Assembly (NCBI GenBank): GCA_029237695.1
Contig: CM055267.1
Location: forward strand, 4,238,036 to 4,302,035
Reading direction: 5' to 3'
DNA from: Conchocele bisecta
Lineage: Eukaryota > Mollusca > Bivalvia > Lucinida > Thyasiridae
Length of the DNA stretch: 64,000 nucleotides
The notes under the pieces were generated by a model. The model ran no database searches. It was not told where the DNA came from and was given only the letters and a program-made list of their open reading frames with translations. This document shows positions 38,004 to 49,376 of the stretch, one piece after another. Numbering within the stretch: position 1 is the first letter of the stretch; every line of letters begins with the position of its first letter. A program made the position numbers and the translations under genes.

Positions 38004-38183
38004 TGTCAACGACGAGTGTGTGCCATGTACGACTTTGTGCCGCAGGATAATAACGAGTTATTGTTAAAGAAAGGTGACACAATTCTCCTGGAGCAGGAGG
38101 TGGACTTGAACTGGTGGCGCGGCACCAATATGCGCACCAACGAGTCGGGACTCTTCCCCGCCAACTACGTGAAAAACATGTAA
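38004..38183 (+). CDS. GRB2: GRB2/Drk/SEM-5 adaptor, last coding exon (C-terminal SH3 domain)
   Basis: The exon follows 'tttctgtttgcag' and runs 180 bp to a TAA stop. It reads 'CQRRVCAMYDFVPQDNNELL', 'LKKGDTILLEQEVDLNWWRG', 'TNMRTNESGLFPANYVKNM'. The SH3 hallmarks are present: ALYDY-type motif (AMYDF), acidic RT-loop (QDNNEL), n-Src region, the NWWRG tryptophans and the GLFPANYV ending that forms the proline-binding surface. In GRB2 this domain binds GAB-type and other proline-rich partners. The protein ends five residues after the ANY motif, near the usual GRB2 length. Phase 0 at the acceptor fits both the SH2 exon and the microexon. Orthology to GRB2 rests on the SH2-SH3 order in this locus; GRAP-type relatives are less likely in an invertebrate. 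Confidence 0.9.
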   Translation, partial: CQRRVCAMYDFVPQDNNELLLKKGDTILLEQEVDLNWWRGTNMRTNESGLFPANYVKNM

Positions 38184-39467
38184 TAACTCCTCTCTTCTCC
38201 TCGCCCGTGAACGTGAACACACACCTGGCCACTGGAAGCCGGCCGTCCGTGTAATCATGTTCCCCACGTCTACCCGCGCTTCATTGTCATCATCTGTTTG
38301 TCGCACGACCAGTCCTGGAGTACACAGTCGCCTGGCACCGCGAGTGGCTCCCGTGACGACCGGGCCTGTATGGAGGGAGGGTAACCATCCCTGTTGCCAC
38401 GCGGCTCCTCACCAGTGCCACAGCCACATTGTGTGCCACTGTACACAATCCTCACCCTGTACTGGCCGCTCAAACCTCAGCCAACATGTTCCTGGTCATA
38501 TAGAATTGTACTTGAATCACTTGTTTGAAATTGAGTTTTATTTACCCGAGATGGAGTATGTTTACATGATCAGAAAGTTATAATGCCAGGCCATGATTGA
38601 TGTGGTTGGAGTCCAGTCTATGTTCAGTAGCGTGGCCAGTAACTCTTTTGATGTTCAATACATTTGTCTGCCTCTAGGAATGAGATTGGAATTGTATGGT
38701 AGGCTTAGGCAACTTGGGTCCAAGCTTATACCACTTTCTGAGTATGTTTTCCACATTTGTGCTCAAAATCAGGCAGTTTGCTTGGCTTGACCAAACAGAC
38801 TACAATTTTGAACATGCAGTGTAGTATGTGCTCAGAATATGTTGTAAGCATTGGCCCGAATCTGGAACTACCTTGTTCATGGGAACTAGCAACTAATTTC
38901 CAAGGAAGTAATAATTTCAATTCACCATTTACCCTTAACATAATCATGCAAAATTCAGTGTGAGTATGGCAAATATCTGTCACTGTATATCTTCTAACAA
39001 TAGCCCACTTGTCTAATATCCTCGGATATTTGCAGTAAAATGTTATCGTCACAAACAAAATCTCTACCTTCCAATCCTAGCAATGTACAATCAACTTCAG
39101 AAAATCAACGGCAAACAAATACGGTTTGCTCCTCGTATTCCATATATCTTGTTTATATAGATGCATGTTCCCTTGTGGTCAAGCGCCGGTATACCTACCG
39201 TTTATGGGAAACATGAAATGTTGCAGTGCACTTTGCACTGGGTAAAGGTTCTATTTTAAGGTAATCTTTGGTAAATGTTATTTACTCGGCAGAAGTGTTG
39301 CTGTCACTCCGCTACCATCACGAGTATGAGAGGAACATGATGTCTATTGATTGACTCCCGAAACAAACGTGGCAAGGTTGTCTTCATCTTCAAATGTACC
39401 GTCTTGTTGCATGTATCTTTGTCTGAAGCTTGAGTCCTGGTCCACACATACTGATGCTGTTTGTGAT
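38184..39467 (+). other. GRB2: Probable GRB2 3' UTR and downstream sequence
   Basis: The sequence after the stop codon shows no tandem units or element ends and is likely 3' UTR at least in part. No AATAAA was noticed before about 40795 (inside a MITE); an ATTAAA lies at 40375-40380. The transcript end cannot be fixed from sequence alone. Confidence 0.45.
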
Positions 39468-39683
39468 TAGTGACTCACTGGAGAAATGGAACTTACAGAA
39501 TTTGTGGCTAGTGTAGCTTCGGATCAGCCTGCGCATCAGTGCAGTCTGATGTCTGCACTGTTTGCCATTTATCAATGAAACAGCCATCTTGCTTCTAACA
39601 AGCAATATAGATAGTTATCAGGCTACAGGAGACTGGCCACACAACCAATAAGCCCCATTTCTCCGCTTCCCTCCCAGTCACAT
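39468..39683. mobile_element. TIR element (TGGCTGTGACTGGA family), copy 2
   Basis: It shares 'actggagaaatgg', 'atcagcctg', 'gcagtctgat' and 'cttctaacaagcaat' with the copies at 30364, 43966 and 61837. Ends are decayed. Confidence 0.6.
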
Positions 39684-39701
39684 ACCATGGTGGCAGGGCT
39701 A

Positions 39702-40090
39702 AGGTCATGTCATTGTTTTTCTGTGTTAAGCGTCCACCCGGATGGCCAAAACCTACTTACATATCGGGTAAAAACAAACAAGGCCTTGAAAAAAAAAATG
39801 TATGTAAATTTATGTTAAAAACTTCCTCAACCCTTTGCAGTGTGCACAGGGTTGAGGAAGTTGTTAACATAGATTGCCGCTAAATAATAAGAAAACACAC
39901 TTATTAAACTTATTAAGTGTAAATTCATGAACAGATTTAAAACTTAGACAAGTCCCAAATCAATTTTCATATTACTTCACCAGTAAATAGGGTAAAATAG
40001 CATACACAGTTTGTTCTTTCATGGAACGACTCAAACCCTACCCGCACGTGGACACTTAACAGAGGAAGAACTTTGTATGGCCTAACTGCT
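39702..40090. mobile_element. TIR MITE (AAGGCCAT... family), uninterrupted copy
   Basis: The left arm 'tttttctgtgttaagcgtcc' and the right arm 'cttaacagaggaagaac' are inverted relatives. The element is the same as 50677-51882 but lacks family H; an internal hairpin 'cttcctcaaccctttgca' lies near 39825-39865. Confidence 0.6.
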
Positions 40091-40784
40091 CGTACAAACC
40101 CCAATGTCATACTGGTAAATCCAGGACTGGTGCTCTTGTATGTCAGGATTTGTATACATTGATGCAATCTGTATCCTTATGACAATCTGCTCTCATTCAC
40201 ACCTGCCATTCGCCATTTGTTCATAGAGGTGAATTTGGCACCTTAACATTTTACGGTGTTGTTACATAATTATCTTTTCATTGACTTTGCTTTATATTGT
40301 TCATACTTGGTTTCACAGACATTTACAATGCCGCCATGTGTATGTCCTGATGCTAGTCGTATGGAAGTCAGAAAATTAAACCAAATTTGACTGAGCCAGT
40401 ATCTCGTCAGTGAGTGAGACAATTTGCCGACTGACTGGTGTTACATTCATCGATTGTTCCAATCATCATGCTGGGAATGTGTCATAATAGCTTCCTCTAT
40501 ATGTTCATGTCTTACGGCTCTGTGTATTGTGGTCTTGTCTCTGTAACGATGTGTGAACTGTCTGGATTACGCGTGGATTACCTGTGCCTGCATGTGGATT
40601 ACAATGTCTGTATATTGCTCACTGATGTCTGTGTGATTGTGTATATGTATGCTATCTCCATTCCATGCTCTATATGCCCAGTTTCTTGTCTCACCTACGT
40701 TCGTTGAAAATGAGACATAGCAGTTACAATTCCGTTGTAGAAATCGTCGTCAACACTTGCTTACAAATGTTTCACATCTTCTGA

Positions 40785-41013
40785 GGGCCGTTTCAATAAA
40801 CTTTGTACAACTAAAATGTTCGTAAGTGCAAAATTATCATAGTCTGTAAATTTCACATTAGCAATGTTTTCTTGTAAACACTTATTGGATTTACATTTAT
40901 TGAGCATAGGCTATGCTCAATAAATGTAAATACATAAATTGAAATTTCCAGTCGATCCTAAATTTGCACTTACAGACATTTTAGTTGTATGAAGTTGTAG
41001 TGAAATGGCCCCC
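40785..41013. mobile_element. Hairpin MITE (GGGGCCGTTTCAC family), copy 1
   Basis: Inverted arms over most of its length: 'gggccgtttcaataaac' against 'agtgaaatggcccc', 'aaatgttcgtaagtgcaaa' against 'tttgcacttacagacattt', with the loop near 'gagcataggctatgctc'. A better preserved copy is at 63235-63476 and a half copy at 47669-47819. Confidence 0.75.
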
Positions 41014-41045
41014 TGGTTTGTTAGTTGGATAATTACCAAACTTCA

Positions 41046-41452
41046 GTGTGTGGTTGGTCAGGCGAAAGCGACGGTGTAAATTAACGGTAGGGGTTCTTCT
41101 TATAGGAATCACGATTTGCCTGGTTTGGCCCTCGGGTACGTTTTTATCTTTGGCTCTTTTGTTACCTGGTAGTTGAATTGGGTTATTGCCCATTATAAAA
41201 GTAGTAAGATTATTACTGATCCTACTGCTTTTGGGATGGGGACAAGTGATTCTGGTGTGGCGAGGACCTGGCATCAGATCAGGATTATTCTGATTTCAGG
41301 GCTGAATATATCGTTTTTCCCCCCATTTGTACATGTACATGTACTTGTACAGGTAATATATGGGATTTAATACTAAACCCATTGACCCGACCTTAAATGA
41401 CCTTAGCTGTTGATAGGCCGTTAAACCCCAACAAACAAACAAACAAAAACAA
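41046..41452 (+). mobile_element. SINE type I, copy 1
   Basis: The head 'ggcgtaaattaacggtaggg' contains a tRNA B-box-like GGGGTTC stretch (tentative). The core has 'gatttcagggctgaatat', the tail 'gctgttgataggccgttaaa' and (AAAC)n. It is flanked by the 11-bp direct repeat ACCAAACTTCA at 41035-41045 and 41453-41463, which confirms the ends. No coding capacity, as expected for a SINE. Confidence 0.8.
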
Positions 41453-41665
41453 ACCAAACTTCATCAATAGTTTCCTCACATTGATGGCTATCCACCCAGT
41501 GTCATTCAGGTGACCTTGTTAATCTTGTTAATCTGTATGTGCTGGTAGAAACATGCCCTAATCGAGAAGTTTGGCTGGAAGTGGAGCAGTATGTTACTTG
41601 TGTTACAACCGATATAGGGACCCTTTTCTCGGTACAAATCTCCCCATCTCGTCGACAAACAGTAG

Positions 41666-41958
41666 CCTATTTCACCAAAATTACGATGTATACTTTTCTA
41701 GCAAAGTACACTTTGAGGCAGAAATTTTCAATTTAAGGATAAATTTATTAATTTTTATTATGCTGAATTTATTACATTATCACAGCCATTTTGGCTGTGA
41801 TAATGTAATAAATTCGGTATAATAATTTTGCATACTTTTAATCATCAAATATATGCAGTCGTTAGTTCCATATGACATAATGCATTTATGGAAAAATAAA
41901 TGATTACTCAAAGTATACTTTTCTAGATAAGTATACTTTGCAATGTTCGTGAAATAGG
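41666..41958. mobile_element. MITE with GCCTATTT ends, uninterrupted copy
   Basis: Inverted ends 'cctatttcacc' and 'gtgaaatagg', with 'aagtatac' repeats on both sides and a central palindrome (41756-41826, arms 'attatgctgaatttattaca'). The T-run at 41752-41756 is the empty form of the F insertion site. Confidence 0.75.
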
Positions 41959-42438
41959 CTGTAGGACTACATGTTAGTCTCGGGATATGAGAAAGATTGT
42001 GTGATTAATTGAGGTTTATGTCCATAGCAACAAGGTCATATACAGATTAAAGATTAACATGCTCCACGTCCAGTCACACTTCTGGATTCGAGCAGGTTTC
42101 TAACAGCGACAGTAATGTTACTTCAGTAACGGAATAGCCAATAGTGTAGGCACTGATCGGAATGCAAGGACAGATGATGCGGTTTTCACAGGCTGATTGG
42201 GGGCTATGCTTGTCACTTGCATCTTAAGCTGCTTCCAGGAATGAACACATCTATATATATATATATACATGTACATGTATATATGTAAAGGAATTTGAGA
42301 AAAGAAAGAAAAGAAAATTGCTGTTTTGCAAGTCTAGATCAGTGAGTGTGCACGGCGAATGGAGAGTAAGCTAAACCTGGCACCTGTTTGTCTACCTTGT
42401 TTTGCGCCTACAGGGGTGTGTTATTGATGGGAAGCTAA
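41959..42438. other. Unassigned sequence
   Basis: Contains a short AT-rich palindromic run (tatata/acatgtacatgt, about 42252-42287). Nothing else recognisable. Confidence 0.4.
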
Positions 42439-42912
42439 CTGGTCACACTGTGTACGTGTTAGAACTGGTCACACTGTGTACATGTTAGAACTGGTCACAC
42501 TGTGTACGTGTTAGAACTGTGCCGGTTGACTGGTCACACTGTGTACGTGTTAGAACTGTGCCGGTTGACTGGTCACACTGTACGTCTTAGAGCTGTGCCG
42601 GTTGACTGGTCACACTGTGTACGTGTTAGAACTGTGCCGGTTGACTGGTCACACTGTACGTGTTAGAGCTGTGCCGGTTGACTGGTCACACTGTGTACGT
42701 GTTAGAACTGTGCCGGTTGACTGGTCACACTGTGTACGTGTTAGAGCTGTGCCGGTTGACTGGTCACACTGTGTACGTGTTAGAGCTGTGCCGGTTGACT
42801 GGTCACACTGTACGTGTTAGAGCTGTGCCGGTTGACTGGTCACACTGTGTACGTGTTAGAGCTGTGCCGGTTGACTGGTCACACTGTGTACGTGTTAGAG
42901 CTGTGCCGGTTG
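42439..42912. repeat. 39-bp minisatellite
   Basis: The unit contains 'ctggtcacactgtgtacgtg', 'ttagaactgtgccggttga'; some units lack two bases (37 bp) and the first ones lack 'tgtgccggttga'. It creates repetitive open frames that are not evidence of a protein. Confidence 0.95.
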
Positions 42913-42972
42913 CACCGTAGTCTGGGAAAGTTGTCCTGTGCCACTATTGCCAGTTTAATTGCACTTTGCAGC

Positions 42973-43240
42973 GTCACTGGTGCTGCACTGTGCACCAGCG
43001 TAAAATGTTTCACATGGAAAAATGCACTAGTTTCCTGACTAGATGCCACTCGTCTTTACTTACAGCTATTGCATAAACACATTTGTCATTTAGTAACCGG
43101 CGTAAACTTGTGTCGGTTACAAGACAAAAATGTGTTTATGCAGTATCTTGCACATGTAGCTGAATGGGAATTTGTCGGATATCCTGCACGTATTTCAACA
43201 TGAAACATTTCATGCCGGCACGGAGTGCAGCAGCAGTGAC
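42973..43240. mobile_element. Inverted-repeat element with an inner hairpin
   Basis: The outer arm 'gtcactggtgctgcactg' pairs with 'cagtgcagcagcagtgac'-like sequence ending at 43240, followed by 'aaaatgtttcacatg' against 'catgaaacattt'. Inside, 'gcataaacacatttgtc' and 'gtgtttatgc' (43071-43141) form a second stem with 'gtaaccg' and 'cggttac'. No coding capacity. Confidence 0.65.
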
Positions 43241-43279
43241 CATGTATATGTTTCTTCATCAGAGAAGGGTGAATCGTTG

Positions 43280-43423
43280 CAGTGGCGTAGCCAGAGCCTG
43301 AAAAACACTGAGGCAATAACGTTAACGTATACATGGTCACGAATAGTCAAACCACAATCTGATTTTATGATCAAAGCATAAAAAAAATCCGGAAAATACA
43401 CCGAGGCACTGGCTACGGCACTG
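43280..43423. mobile_element. MITE with CAGTGGCGTAGCCAG ends
   Basis: Inverted ends CAGTGGCGTAGCCAG and CTGGCTACGGCACTG are flanked by the 5-bp direct repeat CGTTG (43275-43279 and 43424-43428). It also holds an internal stem ('gtgaccatgtatatg' lies just outside at 43237; 'tatacatggtcac' at 43326). The superfamily is not assigned. Confidence 0.65.
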
Positions 43424-43965
43424 CGTTGGCGTGTAATCGGTCGTATGAAATACATTGTTGGTGATCACTGCTCGTGTGCGCCACAGGGCTGGTCGTGTCT
43501 GGATACCGCTGCTATTGTTTGTGATATGGATCGCCTATTAGCTCTTCAATCTTACATTTATTCTTCATGTTTTTGTACGAATCCTACAATAGCTATTCAA
43601 AAGATTGTCAATGAAATGTGTGTTCCTCATTTAACTGTATAGATGTACATGTGTGTAGTAATGGTAATCTTATACCTAATATGACTTGTTTACCATCTGT
43701 GAGTGTGACTATCTGTCGACTAATATTCAGCTGGAATTTACCTGGAATTTAATTGCCACTATTCAGCTTGTATATTTTGCAAATATTCAGAAGGAATTTA
43801 CTTGCAAAATAGTCAGCTGGAATGTACAACTATGATAAGCTGTGTCTCATTTTATGCATGCTCAAATTGTTCCATAGGATTATTGGTAAAATCTTGCTTG
43901 TTGTAGATGAGTTATTTACTAAATGATTTATTTGTTGAATATAAGACATTCTTTCTAAAGCTAAA

Positions 43966-44180
43966 ATGTGACTGGAGAAATGGGGCTTATGTGTTTTGTG
44001 ACCTGTGCAGTTCAGCCTGTGCATCCACATAGTCTGGTCAGGATCGGGGCACTATTCGCCATTCCGTCAATGAAACATCCATCATTCTTCTAACAAGCAA
44101 TGTTGATTGTTATCGGGATACATGAGTGCTATTTGGTCAGGTCACAAATCCCATAAGTCACATTTCTCCAGTCACAGCCA
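43966..44180. mobile_element. TIR element (TGGCTGTGACTGGA family), copy 3
   Basis: Ends 'tgtgactggagaaatg' and 'catttctccagtcacagcc' are inverted; 'gcttatgtgttttgtgacc' and 'ggtcacaaatcccataag' also pair. Confidence 0.7.
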
Positions 44181-44300
44181 AATATTGTGGCCAGTAGACA
44201 GCTGTGTTGGTCATGTACTGGAGACCATCTCGCCTTCCACTAGCTGTACCATACACTATACTTTAACCCATTATAAGCCGGATACAATTACACTAGTATA

Positions 44301-45150
44301 AGTGGGTGGTGGTCGGGCGAATGAGACGGCGTAAATTAACGGTATGGGTTCCTCCTTATAGGAATCACGAGTTGCCTGGTTTGGCCCTCAGGTACTTTTT
44401 TATCTTTGGCTCTTTAGCTACCTTGTAGTTGAATTGGGTTATTGCCCATTATAAAAGTAGTAAGATTATTACTGATCCTACTGCTTTTGGGAGGGGCCAA
44501 GTGATTCTGGTGTGGTGAGGACCTGGCATTAGATCTGGATTATTCTGATTTCAGGCTGAATGTATAGTTTTTTTATTGTAAATATTCAGTTCTGATTTTG
44601 GGATTTTCTCCCCATTTGTACATTTACTTGAACATGCACATGTACTTGTACAGGTAATATATGGGATTTAGTACTAAACCCATTGGTGGGTGGCAGGTGG
44701 GAGCATGCGATGGGTAATTTAACGATCGGGGTTCATCCTTACCAGAATCCCGACTGAAGACCTGGTTTGGCCCTCACATACGTCTTTGGCATTTTGTATG
44801 TGACAGTTGAATCTGGTTATACCCCTTATAAGAGTAATCCTACCGGTATTACTTTTAAATAGAGGAAGGGGCCAAGTGACTTTGGTGCAGTATGGACCTG
44901 GCACCAGGTCAGGTTATTCTAATTTCAGGGCTGAATATGTTGTATCTCGATGTAAATATTCCGTTCTGATTTTGGGATTTTCCCCCCAATGCAGCAGGTT
45001 AAAACGGGATCGAACCTGTTTGCCCGGCCTTACATGACCTTAGCTGTTGATAGGCCGTTAAACACCAATAAACAAACAAACTAAACCCATTGACCCAGCC
45101 TTAAATGACCTTAGCTGTTGATAGGCCGTTAAACCCCTACAAACAAACAA
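44301..45150 (+). mobile_element. SINE type I, copy 2, split by a SINE type II
   Basis: Same head, core and tail as the copy at 41046. It is flanked by the 11-bp direct repeat ACACTAGTATA (44290-44300 and 45151-45161). It is interrupted after 'actaaacccattg' by the type II element at 44686-45079 and resumes with 'acccagccttaaatgacc'. Confidence 0.85.
44686..45079 (+). mobile_element. SINE type II nested in SINE type I
   Basis: A 13-bp direct repeat of the host SINE, ACTAAACCCATTG, flanks it (44673-44685 and 45080-45092). The head 'gtgggtggcaggtgggagca' and 'ggggttcatcc' resemble tRNA A and B boxes (tentative). Core ('gaatatgttg', 'ggacctggcaccaggtcagg') and tail are shared with type I, while the head differs. 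Confidence 0.85.
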
Positions 45151-45599
45151 ACACTAGTATATGTTTTCGCTATTATCTCTATTTCTCTTCGAAAGTACAT
45201 TTTGTTTCCACCGGTATGAACCATCTCGAACATATACTTTTATGGAGAAATAAAGAATATAATCAGATTTTTTTCAATAAAAAGTATTGTATCCATAGAC
45301 TTCAATGGGTTAAGCATACACCTGTAGCAAGAGTATATAGTTTCAATGTAACAATTGTGTAACTATTGCTTACCTGTGATTGATTGCCCTTGATCTCTAC
45401 TAACTGATGTTCACATAGATATATGTAACGCATGATAATGGAGCACGTTTGATCTGAGAGTTACAACATGATTTTGTCTTGACACGTCCATGAACCATTT
45501 GCCGCGGTTCTTTAACTGGTTACTAAATTTGTTTAACACTTTCAACCCGACAGACCATAATGTAAACACTGTAAAACTAGAACAATCCGTCTCGTCAAG

Positions 45600-46037
45600 T
45601 GGGTGGTGGTCGGGCGAACGCGACGGCGTAAATTAACGGTAGGGGTTCCTCCTTATAGGAATCACGATTTGCCTGGTTTGGCCTTCGGGTACTTTTTATC
45701 TTTGGTTCTTTCATTACCTGGGAGTTGAATTGGGTTATTGCCCATTATAAAAGTGGTAAGATTATTACTGATCCTATTGCTTTTGGGAGGGGCCAAGTGA
45801 TTCTGGTGTGGCGAGGACCTGGCATCAGATCAGGATTATTCTGATTTCAGGGCTGAATATATAGTTTTGTTACAGTAAATATTCAGTTCTGATTTTGGGA
45901 TTTCCCCCCCATTTGTACATGTACTTGAAAATGTACATGTACTTGTACAGGTAATATATGGGATTTAGTACTAAACCCATTGACCCGGCCTTAAATGACC
46001 TTAGCTGTTGGTAGTCCGTTTAACCCTAACAAACAGA
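45600..46037 (+). mobile_element. SINE type I, copy 3
   Basis: Flanked by CCGTCTCGTCAAG (45587-45599) and CCGTCTCTTCAAG (46038-46050), a 13-bp target duplication with one mismatch. The tail is short ('ctaacaaacaga'). Confidence 0.85.
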
Positions 46038-46050
46038 CCGTCTCTTCAAG

Positions 46051-46839
46051 ATCTACAGGTTTTGTCAGTATTTGTCAGATATTTTAAAAATATCTCATAT
46101 CTGATTAATGGAACAGAAAAAATGAGCATGGAACTGCCAATATCAGATATTTAGAGCTGATGGGGTTAAATAAAAATCAGGCTTGATTTTGAGAATGTGA
46201 TTCGAGTAGACTGCTAATCACGGTGGTGCATGCCGTTTTCAGTGCGATAAAATATTGTGGTATCACGGTCTCCATTTCTACTGCTGTCTATGCCCCAGTC
46301 CTGGCAGCCTAGAGGGAATCCAGGGTTTTCCTTGTTATTCATTCAATATATTGTTGGTCTATTCATCAATTTAGCATGCGTGTGTTCCAGCAGGAAGTAA
46401 AGCGGACTACCTTCCGCTGTCTGTGTTTGTAATCGCTGCTCAGCACACACATGCTTCAATGCATTCTATAGACTGTTTTGTTTCACATTATTTGAGCAGG
46501 TCCGTGCTACAGAAATTGCCATGGCAAGTACCGTAGTTGAGTAGGTACATGTCTACTACGGGGAACCTGTTACAATGATCATACGTTCTACATGTACTTC
46601 ACTTTAAGTGCTATAACGGCCGTAACACTAATACATTTCTATTATTGCTTGACTGTATTAAAATATTGCCAAGTTTATTGACCTAAACAACCAGCATCTG
46701 GTGTGGGGAGTACCTGGCACCAGGTCTGAGCTGACAGTCTATAGATCTACACCTGTGAATAAGGGTGGGGGTTATACACTGGAGACAGGTTGTCCATCTA
46801 ATCCAGTCAGTCTGTCGGAACTTTGGTATTTCACACTGT
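46051..46839. other. Unassigned sequence
   Basis: Nothing recognisable apart from low-complexity AT-rich parts. Confidence 0.4.
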
Positions 46840-47200
46840 TCTCTGATGATCCTTTATCATGATGTGACAAATCCGTGACCCAACATCCCCTCTCGGGTAA
46901 CCCCAACAGACTTGCATGTTCACAAAACTTAACATTGAGTTGAATTTCTTGTAATTCCTGTTTCTCTCGTGAAATTTCATTTTTCTGTCATTCTTCCATC
47001 CAAGATCCTCCACTCCTGCTAACTCTGTCACCTGTCACCATTCTAAAAACTTAACATTGAGGTAAATTCTTATAATTATGTTAATATTAATTATTACTTC
47101 ATATTTCACACATCTCTGATGGCCATTTATCATGTTAGGACAATGTGCGACCATCATGTATGCCCATGTCCAGGTCACAGCAATTTTTGGCATCAGGGCT
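46840..47200. repeat. Decayed family E-like internal units
   Basis: 'ctgatgatcctttatcatga', 'caaatccgtgacccaac' and 'acttaacattgag' match E units in order, but no E ends are present. Confidence 0.55.
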
Positions 47201-47228
47201 CACATCGGGGTATTCTGTAAGCCCTCGC

Positions 47229-47418
47229 TTAACCCTTAAAAAGCGGGAACCAAACACTGTTGTCTACTGCTGACATATTTTCTCTTTTTTTTTTTTTCTC
47301 AAAAAAACAACAACATGGTTTGACAATGGAAATAATTCTAAAGTACTGTCAAAGCATGTTTTTCATTAGTATAATGGAAAATAAAACATAAACAGCAGAA
47401 GACAAAATCTAATTCAGC
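47229..47418. mobile_element. MITE fragment of the TTAACCCTTA family
   Basis: Starts 'taacccttaaaaagcgggaa' and contains 'acatggtttgacaatggaaa' and 'aaacagcagaagac', as in the copies at 11175 and 51975. Confidence 0.5.
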
Positions 47419-47668
47419 ATACTGGTATATTCTGATATGTGACATTGGCGAGTTGGCACCGGATGGATTGTATTGCCTCATCTATTGTTGCCTCTGTATT
47501 TCTGTTATACTTGTGAAATAGGCCGCGATCTAACAAAACTGGCGGCATCCATTGCTGACCGGTGTAGATGCGGATCTACTAATGCATGCACTCTTGCTGC
47601 CTGGTCATTTAAATTGTTTGCTGGAGGATTGATTTTGGTTCTGGGGTATCGTCTGGAAATCTCAATTG

Positions 47669-47819
47669 ATGGATTTACATTTATTGAGCAGCCTATGCTC
47701 AAAAAATGTAAATCCAATAATTGTTTACAATAAAACATTGTTAATGAGAAAGTTAGTTTATCATAATTTTGCACTTACAAAGATTTTAGTCGTACAAAGT
47801 TTAGTAAAACGGGCCCCTG
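47669..47819. mobile_element. Hairpin MITE (GGGGCCGTTTCAC family), half copy
   Basis: It keeps the central loop region ('ggatttacatttattgagca') and the right arm ('ttttgcacttacaaagattt', 'tagtaaaacgggcccc') but lacks the left arm. Confidence 0.65.
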
Positions 47820-48072
47820 GTGACCATATGGCAATGCAGACTAACTAATAAGGCTGCATGGGAGGGCATGTTAACCTGGCTTTTGCATGGATGTGCACGT
47901 TAGTCTGTGTTTACACTGGTTGTAAAGGCAATACGCCATGTTCTGTCGGACCTTGGCCCAATTATTATTGTTTACAATTTAGAGGTTAATATACTTTATA
48001 AATTAAATAGTGTAAATACATATACATTGCTAGTTAGTTAATGATCCAGTCCGTGTTACGCATATACCGGTA

Positions 48073-48310
48073 CATAGTCGCTAACCCACGGTGCAGTTAC
48101 ACACTGTGTGTCGTAGCCTCTAACCCATGGTACAGTTAGACGCTGTGTGTCATAGCCTCTAACCCACGGTGCAGTTACAAACTGCGTGTCATAGCCTCTA
48201 ACCCATGGTGCATTTACACGCTGAGCGTCATAGCCTCTAACCCATGGCGCAGTTACATGCTGCATGTAATATCATAGCCTCTAACCCATGGTGCAATTAC
48301 ACGCTGCATG
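48073..48310. repeat. 39-bp tandem repeat, about six units
   Basis: The unit contains 'catagcctctaacccatggt' and 'gcagttacacgctg'. The array is broken by the SINE at 48311-48705 and resumes at 48706-48798 and 49037-49091. Confidence 0.85.
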
Positions 48311-48705
48311 GTGGGTGGCAGGTGGGAGCACGCAATGGGCAATTTAACGATCGGGGTTCATCCTTACCGGAATCCCGACTGGAGACCTGGTTTGGCCCTC
48401 ACATACGTCTTTGGCATTTTGTATGTGACAGTTGAATCTGGTTATACCCCTTATAAGAGTAATCCTACCGGTATTACTTTTAAATAGGGGAAGGGGCCAA
48501 GTGACTGGTGCGGTATGGACCTGGCACCAGGTCAGGTTATTCTAATTTCAGGGCTGAATATGTTGTATCTCGATGTAAATATTCCGTTCTGATTTTGGGA
48601 TTTTCCCCCCAATGCAGCAGGTTAAAACGGGATCGAACCCGTTTGCCCGGCCTTACATGACCTTAGCTGTTGATAGGCCGTTAAACACCAATAAACAAAC
48701 AAACA
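48311..48705 (+). mobile_element. SINE type II inserted in the 39-bp array
   Basis: Complete head to (AAAC)n tail, flanked by the 13-bp direct repeat TACACGCTGCATG (48298-48310 and 48706-48718). Confidence 0.85.
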
Positions 48706-49089
48706 TACACGCTGCATGTAATATCAGAACCTCTAACCCATTGTGCAGTTACACGCTGCACGTTGTAGCCTCTAACCCATGGTGCAGTTACACACTGGTC
48801 ATTTTTCGTTGTAACTCCCGGGTTAAACTTAACCAGAGTAGCACAGGAACAAGCAGTCGCTGTTAAGAGTTGGAACTCTAGTAACCCACCACGCGGATGG
48901 GTTCGAATCGAGTTACTCGAGTAAGGTTCAAAGGTCAAATTCTTTAACTCTAGTTGGAACTCTTCTTGTTCCATTGGTACTTGCGTTACTCGAGTTGCTA
49001 CCTGCGAGTGACAATGAAAAACACTGACTATGTGAACATAGCCTCTAACTCGCAGTGTAGTTACAAGCTGTCATAGCCTCTAACCCACA

Positions 49090-49376
49090 GTGGGTGGCAG
49101 GTGGGAGCATGCGATGGGTAATTTAACGACCGGGGTTCATCCTTACCGGAATCGTGACTGGAGACTTGGTTTGGCACTCACATACGTCTTTAGCATTTTG
49201 TATGTGACAGTTGAATCTGGTTATACTCTTTATTATTCGTAATCCTATTTTATGGGAAGTGGCTTTGGTGTGGTATGGACCTGGCACCAGGTCAGGTTAT
49301 TCTGATTTCAGGGCTGAATATTTTAATTTTTTTTCGATGTAAATATTCCGTTCTGAATTTGGGATTTTCACCGGTT
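49090..49376 (+). mobile_element. SINE type II, 3'-truncated
   Basis: The head 'gtgggtggcaggtgggagca' and core are present, but the sequence returns to 'gcagttacaagctgc' array-like sequence before the tail, so the 3' end is lost. Confidence 0.7.

Noticed and set aside
42439..42912. Possible CRISPR-like array
   Set aside because: Units are contiguous with no unique spacers; it is a minisatellite in a eukaryotic genome.
41046..49376. tRNA genes at the B-box-like stretches
   Set aside because: No cloverleaf could be drawn; the sequences are SINE heads.
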